A stretch of DNA of 64,000 bases from Enterococcus haemoperoxidus ATCC BAA-382. GTDB lineage: Bacteria; Bacillota; Bacilli; Lactobacillales; Enterococcaceae. Both the position numbers and the translations under genes were made by a program. Of the stretch, positions 52,199-63,200 are shown in pieces; the first letter of the stretch is position 1, and each line of letters starts with the position of its first letter. The stretch is from contig NZ_KE136479.1 in NCBI RefSeq assembly GCF_000407165.1, positions 1,375,464-1,439,463 of the forward strand. Reading direction: 5' to 3'. Under the pieces are notes generated by a model that ran no database searches, was not told where the DNA came from, and saw only the letters and a list, made by a program, of their open reading frames with translations.

Positions 52199-52249
52199 AA
52201 AAGAATGTAACGTAAACTATTTTTTAGTTTTACGCTACATTCTTTTTTT
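52198..52249. terminator. bidirectional terminator between the ABC operon and pheT
   Basis: AAAAAAGAATGTA-A-CGTAAACTA / TAGTTTTACG-C-TACATTCTTTTTTT: a 22-bp stem with one mismatch and A/T runs on the outside. Confidence 0.9.
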
Positions 52250-54671
52250 ATCGAATCGTCACATTAAATTCTGCTACTAAAGCTTTTTCTACTTTTTCCA
52301 TTGATTGGTTGATCTCTTCGTCTACCAATGTCGCTTCTGCATTCACAAAAGTTAAGCTATACGCCATTGATTTTTTACCTTCAGCGATATTATCTCCTTG
52401 GTATACATCAAATAAATGAACAGTTTGCAAGAATTTTCCAGCATGTTTAGAAATCGTTCCAACTAACTCTTGGCTAGTTACTGTTTCATCAACTAATAAG
52501 GCAATATCTCTAGAAACGGCTGGGAATTTTGAAATTTGTTGATAAACTAAGGCATCATTTTCTTCTTCAATAATTGCTTGAAGATTTAATTCAGCAGCAT
52601 ATGTTTCAGGAATTTCATATTCTTTTGCCACATTTGGATGAACTTGCCCAATAAAACCGATGACTGTATCATTCAATTTAACTAAAGCTGTTCTTCCTGG
52701 GTGCAACTCTTGGTTATCTTTTGTCGCTTCATAAGATATTTTATCCGCAATACCTACTGAGTCAAATAATACTTCAAGTATTCCTTTGATCGTATAGAAA
52801 TCAACAGGTAATTCTTTTGTCTGCCAATCTTTTACTACACTATTTCCAGATAATACGATTCCTAAATGATTTTCTTCATACGGCAATTCTTTTTTAGGAT
52901 CGTTATCTTGATAGAACACTCGTCCAATTTCATAAAGTGCAACATTGGTATTTTTACGAGCAACATTATATGCCACATCATCTAGCAAACCTGAAATCAA
53001 GTTCATTCTTAAAACAGAACGTTCTTCACTCATTGGCCATTGTAGACTTGTTGTTAAGCTCTCTCTCATCATAAATTGACGAGATTTCTCTTCTGTTGTT
53101 AGAGCATAGCTGATTGCTTCACTTGCACCACAACCTTCTAATAAGCTTTTGATTCTACGAACTAATAATTGTCCGCTCGTTAAGCTACCTGCTACAGTCT
53201 CACCTTTTGGTAAGGTTGACGGTAGATTGTCATAACCGTAAATACGTGCAACCTCTTCGATCAAGTCTGCTTCGATCGTAATATCCCAACGTCTAGGTGG
53301 AACTGTCACAGTGTATTTTTCATGATCAAGTTCATACTCAAATCCTAAAGTATCGAAGATTTCACTAACCGTCGCTTGATTCATTTTCGTGCCCAGATAT
53401 TCATTGATTCGAGAAATTGTTACACTTACAACAACATCTTCTAAGGTTAATTCTGAGCCAATGGCCTTATCTGAAACAACCGTTCCGCCAGCTAATTTAG
53501 CGATCATTGCCGCTGCTACATCGCCAGCCTCACCAATTGTTGCATGATTAATCCCTTTTTCAAATCTACTAGAAGATTCGCTACGCAGGTTAAATTCTTT
53601 TGATGTTCTTCGAACGGATAATGAATCAAATAATGCAGATTCCAGCGCAACCGTTGTTGTTTCCTCAGTGATTTCTGAATCCGCACCACCCATAACACCA
53701 GCCAAAGCTACTGGAACTTTACCATTTGTAATAACGATATTTTCATTAGTTAGTTTACGAGTTTCACCATCTAAAGTAACGATTTCTTCATCCGCTTTAC
53801 CCCGTCTGACTAAAATCGTTTGACTATCTAATTTATTATAATCAAATGCATGCAATGGTTGTCCAAATAATAAAAGGATATAGTTCGTTATATCAACCAC
53901 GTTATTGATTGGACGGATTCCTTCGTTCATTAAACGAGTTTGCAACCATAATGGACTTTCGGCAATTTTCACATCTTTAATAATTCTGATTTGATAAGCC
54001 GGTACATCTTTTGGATCTTCCACCTCAACTGAGATATAATCAGCAACTGTTTCAGTAGTATCCTCTTCTAAAAGAGCGTCATTGAATTTAGGCGTTTGAC
54101 GGTAAATAGCTCCAACTTCATATGCAACGCCACGCATGCTTAATGCATCTGCCCGGTTTGGCGTGATTGATAATTCGATAATGTGGTCATCCATGTCTAA
54201 ATAAGAGAAAACATCCTCACCATTGACAGCCTCTTGCGGCATATAATAAATTCCTTCAGAATAAGCTTTTGGAACCACACTATCCGAATAACCCAATTCT
54301 TGTAAAGAACAAATCATACCATTTGAGACTTCCCCACGCATTTTACCTTTTTTGATTTTTTGATTGCCAGTAATACGTGACCCAGGTAAAGCTACAATCA
54401 CTTTGATGCCGACTTTGACATTCGGTGCACCACAAACGATTTGTGATAATTCTTCTTCACCGATATCCACTTGGCAGATCGATAGATGATCTGAATTCGG
54501 ATGAGGAATACATTCTTTGACCTCACCGACCACAATTTTTTTCAAGCCTTCTTCTGGTACTTCAACACCTTCAACTTCGATACCAGTCAAAGACATTTGG
54601 TCAGATAATTCTTTTGCAGAAATTTTTGAAAGATCTAAATACTCACTTAACCATTTATAAGAAACTAACAT
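52248..54671 (-). CDS. pheT: phenylalanyl-tRNA synthetase beta subunit
   Basis: Beta chain of the (alpha-beta)2 enzyme that charges tRNA-Phe. The 807-residue protein has the N-terminal EMAP-like tRNA-binding domain (about 40-150; [21 protein letters not shown] in parts), B3/B4 editing domain (about 205-400), B5 (about 405-475), the core (480-700) and the C-terminal ferredoxin-fold anticodon-binding domain ([14 protein letters not shown], about 715-807). ATG 54671 has AAAGGAG. It follows pheS by 6 bp. Confidence 0.97.
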   Translation of the reverse strand: MLVSYKWLSEYLDLSKISAKELSDQMSLTGIEVEGVEVPEEGLKKIVVGEVKECIPHPNSDHLSICQVDIGEEELSQIVCGAPNVKVGIKVIVALPGSRITGNQKIKKGKMRGEVSNGMICSLQELGYSDSVVPKAYSEGIYYMPQEAVNGEDVFSYLDMDDHIIELSITPNRADALSMRGVAYEVGAIYRQTPKFNDALLEEDTTETVADYISVEVEDPKDVPAYQIRIIKDVKIAESPLWLQTRLMNEGIRPINNVVDITNYILLLFGQPLHAFDYNKLDSQTILVRRGKADEEIVTLDGETRKLTNENIVITNGKVPVALAGVMGGADSEITEETTTVALESALFDSLSVRRTSKEFNLRSESSSRFEKGINHATIGEAGDVAAAMIAKLAGGTVVSDKAIGSELTLEDVVVSVTISRINEYLGTKMNQATVSEIFDTLGFEYELDHEKYTVTVPPRRWDITIEADLIEEVARIYGYDNLPSTLPKGETVAGSLTSGQLLVRRIKSLLEGCGASEAISYALTTEEKSRQFMMRESLTTSLQWPMSEERSVLRMNLISGLLDDVAYNVARKNTNVALYEIGRVFYQDNDPKKELPYEENHLGIVLSGNSVVKDWQTKELPVDFYTIKGILEVLFDSVGIADKISYEATKDNQELHPGRTALVKLNDTVIGFIGQVHPNVAKEYEIPETYAAELNLQAIIEEENDALVYQQISKFPAVSRDIALLVDETVTSQELVGTISKHAGKFLQTVHLFDVYQGDNIAEGKKSMAYSLTFVNAEATLVDEEINQSMEKVEKALVAEFNVTIR

Positions 54672-54677
54672 CGTCGA

Positions 54678-55724
54678 CTACTCCTTTACCTTGAACTGAT
54701 TTAAGAAACGTAAATCATTTTGATAGAAATTACGGATATCATTCACACCATAACGTAACATTGCTACACGATCCGGCCCTAAGCCAAAGGCAAAACCAGT
54801 ATACTCAGTTGGATCGATTCCTGACATTGACAGCACGTCTGGATGAACCATACCAGCACCTAAAATTTCGATCCAACCGGTTTGTTTACATACATTACAG
54901 CCGGAACCGCCGCATTTGAAACAGCTGACATCGACCTCGACTGATGGCTCAGTAAATGGAAAATAACTCGGACGCAAGCGGATTTTACGATCTTCACCGA
55001 ACATTTTTTTCATGACAACTTCTAGTGTTCCTTTAAGGTCACCCATTGTAATGTTCTTATCGATCACTAATCCTTCGATTTGATGGAATTGGTGGCTATG
55101 CGTTGCATCATCAGTATCTCTGCGGAATACTTTTCCTGGAGAAATCATACGTAGCGCGCCTTTTGAAAAATCGTGTTTTTCCATTGTTCTAGCTTGAACA
55201 GGTGAAGTGTGCGTACGAATCAAAATTTCGTCAGAAATATAGAAGGTATCTTGCATATCGCGAGCGGGATGATCTTTAGGCAAGTTCATACGCTCGAAAT
55301 TATAATGATCCGATTCAACTTCATACCCTTCAACAACTTGATAACCCATACCAACAAAAATATCTTCGATTTCTTCCATTACTTGAGATAATATGTGGCG
55401 TGTACCATGAACCATTTGCTTTCCTGGTAATGTCACATCAATCGTTTCTTGTTCTAAAGCAGCATTCAAAGCAGCTGTCTCCAGAGTTTCTTTGCGTGCT
55501 TCAACAGCTTCAGTCAACAAATCGCGAATTTCATTAGCAAAACCTCCTACGACCGGACGTTCTTCCGCAGATAAATCTTTCATCCCTCTCAATACTTCAG
55601 TAATTGGGCCTTTTTTACCTAGCGTTTCTACTCTAATTTGGTTTAGAGCCTTAAGATCAGCTACATGTTGAATTTTAGTCAATGTCTCATCTCTTAATGC
55701 TTCTAATTGAGCTTTTAATGTCAT
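54678..55724 (-). CDS. pheS: phenylalanyl-tRNA synthetase alpha subunit
   Basis: Catalytic chain. From ATG 55724 ([23 protein letters not shown] upstream) it has 348 residues: N-terminal coiled coil, then the class II catalytic core with motif 1 ([11 protein letters not shown] region), motif 2 ([20 protein letters not shown] in parts) and motif 3 ([17 protein letters not shown]). A zinc-like [13 protein letters not shown] loop is present. The frame extends 27 codons into the T-box leader and terminator, which are not coding. Confidence 0.97.
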   Translation of the reverse strand: MTLKAQLEALRDETLTKIQHVADLKALNQIRVETLGKKGPITEVLRGMKDLSAEERPVVGGFANEIRDLLTEAVEARKETLETAALNAALEQETIDVTLPGKQMVHGTRHILSQVMEEIEDIFVGMGYQVVEGYEVESDHYNFERMNLPKDHPARDMQDTFYISDEILIRTHTSPVQARTMEKHDFSKGALRMISPGKVFRRDTDDATHSHQFHQIEGLVIDKNITMGDLKGTLEVVMKKMFGEDRKIRLRPSYFPFTEPSVEVDVSCFKCGGSGCNVCKQTGWIEILGAGMVHPDVLSMSGIDPTEYTGFAFGLGPDRVAMLRYGVNDIRNFYQNDLRFLNQFKVKE

Positions 55725-55806
55725 TTCTCTATTCCTTTCTTTTGTTTGATCGTTGAATTGAGTCAAAAGCAGTAACATAATAACAAAATACCTAAAAATG
55801 TTCATA

Positions 55807-55850
55807 TAAAAAACGATAGCCCGCTCCTACATAAAGGAACGAGCTATCGT
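55807..55850 (-). terminator. T-box terminator of pheST
   Basis: Minus strand ACGATAGC-T-CG-T-TCCT / AGGA-GCG-GGCTATCGT followed by TTTTTT. It is the terminator arm of the T-box leader; the T-box core sequence is directly before it. Confidence 0.88.
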
Positions 55851-56052
55851 GTTACCATCCTACTTCATGACAAAAAATCATGCACTCAATTCTTATAACG
55901 GCTTTCACCGATCTGCTCTTTTTAGAACAAACAAACTCCGGAAGTGAACTTCATTTTTCGATTACGCAACCTGTTTCCAGTCCTAGACAGGTTTTCCCTT
56001 TTCGTATCAACCAAACTACTCTTTTCCATCAACGTTCTTTTGTTATTCAATT
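55807..56052 (-). ncRNA. T-box riboswitch (tRNA-Phe sensing) of pheST
   Basis: Leader RNA that reads uncharged tRNA-Phe. Seen on the minus strand: an AGTAG box near the 5' end (about 56015-56020), a stem I with GAAGTTCACTTCCGG holding the specifier TTC (Phe), the T-box core GTAGGATGGTAACACG at about 55848-55863, and the terminator. The core has AUGGUAACA where the consensus is GUGGUACCG, still a good match for the tRNA acceptor-end pairing GGU. When tRNA-Phe is uncharged, the antiterminator should form and pheST be expressed. Confidence 0.9.
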
Positions 56053-56058
56053 GATTAC

Positions 56059-56087
56059 AGTTTACAAGAAATTAAGTCTTAGGTCAA
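56059..56087 (-). promoter_or_regulatory. promoter of pheST
   Basis: Minus strand -35 TTGACC (56082-56087), 17-bp spacer, -10 TAAACT (56059-56064). The -35 overlaps the last codons of the HxlR gene. Confidence 0.75.
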
Positions 56088-56428
56088 CTGCATTCTTCAG
56101 CGGTAACCCACTTTTCTGCCCAATGCTGAATTTGTTCCATTGCTTGTTGTAAGTCCTTGCCTTTATTTGTGAGGAAATATTCTAGACGACTACTCTCATC
56201 ACAGCGAACCGCTTTTGAGATAATTCCTTCCCCTTCTAGCTCTTTCAAGCGTTCTACTAACACTCGATCGCTAAGTTCAGGTATTTTTTGTCTTAACTCA
56301 CCAAATCGTTGAGGACCATTTTCCAACAAGACGTCAATAATCAAACCATTCCATTTTTTTCCTAAAATCGCAAATGCTTTTTCAAATTTAGGACATAATG
56401 AAAATTCGGTTGTTTTTACTTGCTCCAT
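56084..56428 (-). CDS. HxlR-family transcriptional regulator
   Basis: A 114-residue winged-helix regulator: CPKFEKAFAILGKKWNGLIIDVLL, shown in part, with the conserved N-terminal Cys often used as a redox/electrophile sensor (residue 12), then GPQRFGELRQKIPELSDRVLVERLKELE (recognition helix in SDRVLVERLKEL) and the wing RLEYFLTNKG. ATG 56428 has GAGGTGAGG. Its promoter carries a perfect palindrome (56462-56478), so it likely controls itself. No obvious partner oxidoreductase gene is adjacent; targets are unknown. Confidence 0.9.
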   Translation of the reverse strand: MEQVKTTEFSLCPKFEKAFAILGKKWNGLIIDVLLENGPQRFGELRQKIPELSDRVLVERLKELEGEGIISKAVRCDESSRLEYFLTNKGKDLQQAMEQIQHWAEKWVTAEECS

Positions 56429-56448
56429 TTTCCTCACCTCGTGAACTG

Positions 56449-56478
56449 AGTATAGCACACAACTTACAATTTGTAAGT
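56449..56478 (-). promoter_or_regulatory. hxlR promoter with overlapping palindromic operator
   Basis: Minus strand -35 TTACAA (56471-56476), 16-bp spacer, -10 TATACT (56449-56454). The perfect palindrome ACTTACAA-T-TTGTAAGT (56462-56478) covers the -35 region, a typical HxlR-type operator position. Confidence 0.6.
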
Positions 56479-56493
56479 AGATTTGCTTTCAAT

Positions 56494-59400
56494 TTAATTC
56501 ATTTTTTCTATAATTTGTTCTTTGTCCATATCGATAATGATCCCAGCTGACAATAATACTAACAATACTTGATTTACTTCTTTGCTCGTTGCTTGGGCCA
56601 GCGCTTTTCGATATAAATTTAATTGACCTCTATAACGCTGGATGATTTTTTTGATTTCTTGTGTATTTTCTATATCTTGGACAAAATCCGTTTTATAATC
56701 ATATAAAATACAACTTTCTTCTTGTTCGACGTATCCATCAATCATTCCGTGAATCAATAAATCATCTTGCGTTTCTTTCGGATAATCTTTAATCAGTTCT
56801 TCGGCTTTCAACAACATTGAAAATGGTTGTTCACGAATAACTTTTGCTGGATTTTCTAGCAATAGTTGTCCTAAACTTGTTTGATAAAACGATAAAACTT
56901 GCTCCACATTGATTTGCTTGGCTACATTTTCTTGGATGATCTTTGTTTTAATTAGCTCATCAATCAATTGGATGATACTCTCTTTAGTTGGTTCATTTTT
57001 CATATCTAACAATTGTAAAAGGTAATGAGTCGCTGTGCCGATTTCTACTGCAGATGGTTTTCGAATGGTTTCAATAAATCTAGGTTTACCTAACTCCCCT
57101 TCACTCATTCTGTGAATGATCATTGGTGTTGGTTGAATTGTATTTTTTTCATCCACTTCGATTTTAGCGATTTCTTTATTGTCTGGATCTTCAAAAACAC
57201 GCTTGATCTCCGATACTGATTGATAATTTGTCGTTTTAGTTGAGAGTTGATAAGGATACTCATAATTCAAACGACGTAAGCCTTCTTCAACGGATTTTGA
57301 ATCGCTCTTTTTCGTTTCAACTTCTTTTATAGCACTCGTATCAATAAATTGAAGTGCTGCAAACTGTTCTTGAATCGTTTTTTCGGTCATGAAAGAAATG
57401 GAGAAGCTAGCCGGATGTTGTGTGATTCCAGCAATTTTTTCAGTCACAAATTCCGTTTGAAACTCAGCCATTTTCCGATGTCGAACCAAGCTCATTCCTA
57501 CCCAATTCATTAAACTGCTCTTTCCTTGCAGTCGATTTTCGCTAGGTAACACTTTTGTTTGAACATCAGCGATTTTCAGCCACTCTTTAAACGTCGCTTC
57601 TTGATTGTTATAAGAACCAACCAAATAAAGTTTTTGCTCAGCACGCGTCAACGCAACATATAGTTTACGCATTTCTTCTGAAAGTAATTTTTTTAATTTT
57701 GCTTGTTTGATAGCTAAAAATGGTAACGTTTCATAAAGCATTCGGTCTGTTTGATCTAGATAACGAATCCCGACACCAAGCCGATCATCAAAGATATAGC
57801 GTTCATTCAGATCACCAAGATTAAATTCTTTGGTCATATCTAAAATGAAAACTACTGGAAACTCTAAGCCTTTACTAGCATGAATGGTCATGACTCGTAC
57901 CGCATTTTCTTCGCTCAAAATCACAGGTTCAGCTAAATCTTTATCTTTTTCCTGCATTTTTTCGATAAAACGAACAAATTGAAACAATCCACGGAAACTG
58001 GTTTGTTCATAACTATTTGCACGATCAACTAGTGCGAATAAGTTCGCCTGTCTTTGTTTACCAGCAGGCATACCACCTACATAATCTAAATACGCTGTGT
58101 CTTGATAAATTTGCCAAATCAGCGTAGATAATTGGTTTCTTCTAGCAATTTCTCGCCATTGTTCCAACCATTCAGCAAATTTTGTTGTTTTTTCTTTTAA
58201 TGATTGTTGCTGTGAATCGTCAGTATCAGTTTGATTAAATGTTAAAAATGCTTCGTAATACGAACTTTTTTTAGCAGCTAAACGAATCGTCACTAATTCA
58301 TTTTCTCTCAAGCCTACAATCGGTGAACGCAAAACAGCCGCTAGTGGAATATCTTGATACGGATTGTCGATGATTTGTAAAAGAGCCACCATCGTTTGAA
58401 CTTCTGTTGCTTGAAAATAATTTTGAGCATCATTCACTTGAATGGGAATTCCAGCTAACTTGAATATTTCCAAAATCGTCAAATTATTTTTCTTAGTAGG
58501 TGTCAACAGTACGATATCTTTGTAGGTTAGTGGTCGATTTTCTTTTGTCGATTTGTCATAAATCAAAAATTTATTATCAATCAACTCTCTGATTTTCAGA
58601 GCTGTCATATGCAATTCGCCTTCGGTTTTGTCTTCTAGAATTAATTGAGAGTCGTCTAGTTTAAGTGTTTCTTCCAATTGCTCCGATTTTTTTTCATAAA
58701 TCAACAGTTCTGTATCATAATTTTCAGCCTCAGCAAACTGGTCAAATCCATGAACCAATTGGGCTGCATCATCGTATGCAATTTGTCCAACACGTTCATC
58801 CATCAATTGTTCAAAAACCAAATTAGTAAAATCTAAAACATTTTTTCTAGAACGAAAATTTTCAGCTAGAACAATTCGTTTTCCATCCTTATTTTGCCCG
58901 TATTGATTGTATTTTTCAATAAAAAGTGTTGGATCAGCCAAGCGGAAAGAATAAATAGATTGCTTAACATCTCCCACCATAAATAAGTTACCTTCTTCAG
59001 CAGTTGGTCTTCTTAGCCAGTAAAGAATCGTCTCTTGCAATCGATTGATATCTTGATATTCATCGACAAGCACTTCATCAAACTTCTCTCGATAATAGTT
59101 GGAAGCTTCGCTAGCTAACCAAACACCCGCTTCGTTTTTTGCTAAGATCGCTAAAGTAAAATGTTCTAAATCATTGAAATCAACTAAGCCTTTTCTTAGC
59201 TTTTGTTTACTGTAAGAATCTATAAATGCTTTTCCAACTTTAGCCATCTCTTGAACAAGCGGCTGTGATTGTTCTAAGATTTCCTTCATTTGTTCTGGGG
59301 ACAGTGTAAAGAGATTACTTATAATATCATTTATTGCTTTCTTATTTTGTTCTCGCAAGTTTTTCGCTTGGGCAGCTATCTCTTTGTAGTCTTCTGCTCG

Positions 59401-60294
59401 CACAGTAGGATAACGTTCAAAGGTAACTGTTTTTGAAATTTCAAAGCCAGATTCTAAATCGTTGTCTGCTAATTGGCTAGTAAATGTTTCGACAAATTCT
59501 TTTTCGTATCTTGCAAGTGTCGCAATTTTTGCTAACTTTTCTTCTCCTTCGGTCATGCGAATCATCTCTTCATAACGATCTACACAACGTAATAGACTGT
59601 CCATGACTTGTGGTTTCAAATATTCTTGAAATAAGGCTGAATCACCTAACTGTCCATCTACACGATAACTATCAGCTAAATGAGCGAGCCATTCGTCTGG
59701 ATCTGGATTAGCACGGGCAAATTCATACAATGAAAAGACTAGCTTAGTCAGACCATCATCACTACGGTCATTAGAGAAGTTACTCGTCAGTTGATAAAAG
59801 GTTTCTTCATTATCAGCATAGAATTTTTCTCTGAGTTCATCCCAAACATCTTCTTTTAAAAGCAGCATTTCCGTTTCATCTGTCAGCAAGCGAAACACAG
59901 GATCCATTTCAATCAAATAATAAAAACGTCGGATCACAGTTAAACAAAACGCATGCAATGTGCTGATATTCGCAGTTGGAAGCAAGGACAATTGTTTGAT
60001 AAAGTGCTGTTTTTTCTCTTGCTCACTTTCATTTGTAATTGCTTTTTGCAAAGCAACTTGAATTCTTTCTTTCATTTCTTTTGCAGCCGCTTCTGTATAA
60101 GTCACGATCAATAATCGATCGATATCCGTACCACTTTTAAGTTTTTCGATGACTCTACGAACAAGGACTGTGGTTTTTCCAGAACCAGCAGAAGCAGAAA
60201 CTAAAATATTTTCGTCTCCATCAAAAACAGCTTGCCACTGATTATCAGTAAATTGTTCATTTTCTGGACGTAAAGGAATTATTTTACTCATCAT
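56494..60294 (-). CDS. addA: ATP-dependent helicase/nuclease subunit A (AddA/RexA)
   Basis: Helicase-nuclease subunit of the AddAB (RexAB) complex that processes double-strand breaks for recombination, the Gram-positive counterpart of RecBCD. From ATG 60294 it has about 1266 residues: UvrD-type motor with Walker A SASAGSGKTTVLVRR near residue 38, Walker B/DEYQDIN, VGDVKQSIYSFR, MTIHASKGLEFPVVF, VALTRAEQKLY, and a C-terminal RecB-like nuclease with the catalytic DYKTDF motif. AAGGAGG lies upstream; ATG 60291 is also possible. Overlaps addB by 11 nt, so coupled translation. Confidence 0.96.
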   Translation of the reverse strand: MMSKIIPLRPENEQFTDNQWQAVFDGDENILVSASAGSGKTTVLVRRVIEKLKSGTDIDRLLIVTYTEAAAKEMKERIQVALQKAITNESEQEKKQHFIKQLSLLPTANISTLHAFCLTVIRRFYYLIEMDPVFRLLTDETEMLLLKEDVWDELREKFYADNEETFYQLTSNFSNDRSDDGLTKLVFSLYEFARANPDPDEWLAHLADSYRVDGQLGDSALFQEYLKPQVMDSLLRCVDRYEEMIRMTEGEEKLAKIATLARYEKEFVETFTSQLADNDLESGFEISKTVTFERYPTVRAEDYKEIAAQAKNLREQNKKAINDIISNLFTLSPEQMKEILEQSQPLVQEMAKVGKAFIDSYSKQKLRKGLVDFNDLEHFTLAILAKNEAGVWLASEASNYYREKFDEVLVDEYQDINRLQETILYWLRRPTAEEGNLFMVGDVKQSIYSFRLADPTLFIEKYNQYGQNKDGKRIVLAENFRSRKNVLDFTNLVFEQLMDERVGQIAYDDAAQLVHGFDQFAEAENYDTELLIYEKKSEQLEETLKLDDSQLILEDKTEGELHMTALKIRELIDNKFLIYDKSTKENRPLTYKDIVLLTPTKKNNLTILEIFKLAGIPIQVNDAQNYFQATEVQTMVALLQIIDNPYQDIPLAAVLRSPIVGLRENELVTIRLAAKKSSYYEAFLTFNQTDTDDSQQQSLKEKTTKFAEWLEQWREIARRNQLSTLIWQIYQDTAYLDYVGGMPAGKQRQANLFALVDRANSYEQTSFRGLFQFVRFIEKMQEKDKDLAEPVILSEENAVRVMTIHASKGLEFPVVFILDMTKEFNLGDLNERYIFDDRLGVGIRYLDQTDRMLYETLPFLAIKQAKLKKLLSEEMRKLYVALTRAEQKLYLVGSYNNQEATFKEWLKIADVQTKVLPSENRLQGKSSLMNWVGMSLVRHRKMAEFQTEFVTEKIAGITQHPASFSISFMTEKTIQEQFAALQFIDTSAIKEVETKKSDSKSVEEGLRRLNYEYPYQLSTKTTNYQSVSEIKRVFEDPDNKEIAKIEVDEKNTIQPTPMIIHRMSEGELGKPRFIETIRKPSAVEIGTATHYLLQLLDMKNEPTKESIIQLIDELIKTKIIQENVAKQINVEQVLSFYQTSLGQLLLENPAKVIREQPFSMLLKAEELIKDYPKETQDDLLIHGMIDGYVEQEESCILYDYKTDFVQDIENTQEIKKIIQRYRGQLNLYRKALAQATSKEVNQVLLVLLSAGIIIDMDKEQIIEKMN

Positions 60295-63200
60295 TCGTTC
60301 CTCCTTCCTGCTCATTTTCTATCAAACGATCCATCACATCTTTTTTAGATAATGTTTCAATTCGATTGTAGTTATTTTCTTTTAACATAACATCAAAGTT
60401 ACAAACACTTCTGAAGGGACAAAAACGACAAGCAATTCGTTCTTTTCCTTGATAAGCAGGATTCAACTCAATTTCTCCACTCGTCACCTTGTTACCGGCT
60501 TCGATGAACTTGCTGCGGTTATGAGTTAATAAAGCACCTAATTCAGGTTCTGTCACAAATTTATCTTCTTGACGACGTCCTGGTTTAATAATTTCTTTTG
60601 CTGATTCCTCAATTGGGAAAATCAGTGAACTTTGTTTGGCCTGTAAACTTTTATCTAGATTTTCAAGCAAAACTGGATCGTTCAATAACAACCCATCAAA
60701 TTGGAATTTCTTTAAAAGCTGCTGCTCTTTTTTATCTTCTGTTTCATATGGAAGAATTGGATTATGAACATGAAGATAAAATGATCCTGCTGGTTTAGCC
60801 GACTGACCAACTAAATTAACAGCATCCATCAACGCAACGTCTAAGTAAGTCAACATCTGCATGGCCAATCCATAATACGCTTCCGTAATGTTAAACTTTT
60901 TGTGGCTAGATTTATAATCAACGACTCCTAGATATAAAGAATCTGGTGTTACTAATTGATCTAAGCGGTCTATTTTCCCTCTAACACTAATATTGCCGCC
61001 GTTTTTCAAGGGAAGTTCTAAGCCTTTGATCCCTTTTTGACTTGCGATCTGACCAAATAAAACTTCTGTTTGAACAGTCGTCATCCCGCTACGTTCGCTT
61101 TGACGTTTCAACGCCCAGCTCACTTTTTTTATTGTTTGTCCAAGCTGATAACGAATATAATTCATTCGGCTAGATGTGTCGAGAATCGAAAATTTTATTT
61201 CGCCGAATACAGTATTCAAAATTTGTTCTGTGAACTCGCTAACTTCTCGATCCGTCAGCTCAGATAGTTGTTTATTTTGCATGATCAATAATTTAAAGAA
61301 CTGATCCAATGCCTCATGGAAAAAGTCTCCCGTTGCAGCCGGTGATAACCCAAAAACATCTCTTTCTTTTAAGCCTAAGCCAAAGCGTGAGAAATATTGA
61401 TACTGACAACGATAGAAACTTTCCATTCTTGAGACAGATGTATAAATATGTTTAGTGTATAGTTCATCTGCTAAATGCTCTTGTAAATTCTCTGGCAAGT
61501 TTCGATGTCCTAGACTTTCAAAAACATGACTTGCTAGTGCTGCCTGCGAGTGTTTCATTAATTGACGTTCCAAGGTAAGCCAAAATGCCAAAATACCTTC
61601 TTGCATTTCCTTTTTCTGGCGCTTTAAATTTGTTAAATCACTGATCAACGTTCTGTAGGTTCCGATATGTTCTAGACTTACTTGCTCATCATCCAAAATT
61701 GTAAGAGCATTTCTTTGCTGCATCTGTAAACCTAAATCATTTTGAATATTTGTTAAATAAGTAGATACTTTCACATCTTTAGCGGTATCTTTCACACTTG
61801 GATAAGAAAAATACAGACGTTCAGTAGCGGCTGCAAACATGATATACGCGTTAAAGGGTTCCTTGGCAATGCTTTTTCTCGTGTCATTCAATAAAAATTG
61901 ACCATCATCTAATTGATCATTAACGAATTGTCTTTCTTCATCTGAAAGTAATGTTTTGTTATCAAATTTTTGAGGTAAAACCTGATCCGTCAAGCCAATA
62001 GCGAACACGACTTTCGCTTGTCCAGGCCTAGCTAGATCAATTGACCGGACTTGTACTTGATCTATGGCTGTTGGCACTTTATTGTAACGTAAGCCTTCTA
62101 AACCGCTTGAAAAAATTTCTTCAAAAGCAGCTAGATCAAAGGAATCATTTCCATAAATCGTCACATACTCATCTAATAAAGTCATCAATGCTTCCCAAGT
62201 TTGCTCATGATTACGAGCTTGTTCCAATTGGCCCATTTCTATTGCTTGATTTCGCCACATCATCAACTGCTTCTCGACCCCGTTATTCACTAAAAAACGA
62301 TAAAAAAAGTCAGCTGCTTCAACACCTGTTTGTGCTTTTTGGATTGTCTTAAAAAAGGCTGGCACATTCTGTTGAATCATTTTTCGTACAGTATTGGAAT
62401 CCTTTTCGATCAATTCAGTATCATCTTGTTGCTCTGCTTCAAAATCATAGCGAATAAAATGCCAATCTTTATTTTTCTCCCAATGATAGCCTTCGTAACC
62501 ATATGCTAAAACGACATTTTCAGCTACATCTATTTTTCGGCGCCATTCATTTCGTTGAACTTGCCATTCTTCAACTGAAATTTGATCCTCAATGGGAAAA
62601 AATAATTCTGTTCTCAAAAAGCGCAATACATCCCGATAACGATAATGATACGCATGAATTGCAAATAATGACTGAATAAATTCAACCAAAGGATGCTGTT
62701 CCATCGCCATATCCCGATCCAAGTAAACAGGAATTTCATTCATCGAAAATAGAGGTTCGATCATAGTTTCATAACTGTCTAGCTCCCGAGTAAGTAATTG
62801 AATGTCTTTATACCGATAATTTTCTTCTACAACTAATCTTCTGATTTCTTTTGCGATGTGATTGATTTCTTCCTTAGGGTTTTCTGCGCACCAAAATTGT
62901 AGATGATCATCATTGATTCTTTGTTTTCCTCTTTTAGGATGACTTTCCTGAGCTTCGATCCAGTATTTTTCAAGAGTTTGAATGCTATTATCAGCAATCA
63001 ACTTTTTATTTTTTTCCACATGATCTGGTAATATCGCCACATTAGCGTTTCTTGCTAATTGATACAGTTTATGATAAGTCGTACCTGTTTCATAAAATAG
63101 GTTCATCAATGATGGTAGCTCGTTCGGATATTTTTTATCCAAAACTAAAGAGATTTTAACCTCGCCACCTCGACGCATCAATGTCTCAATCAATTTCAAT

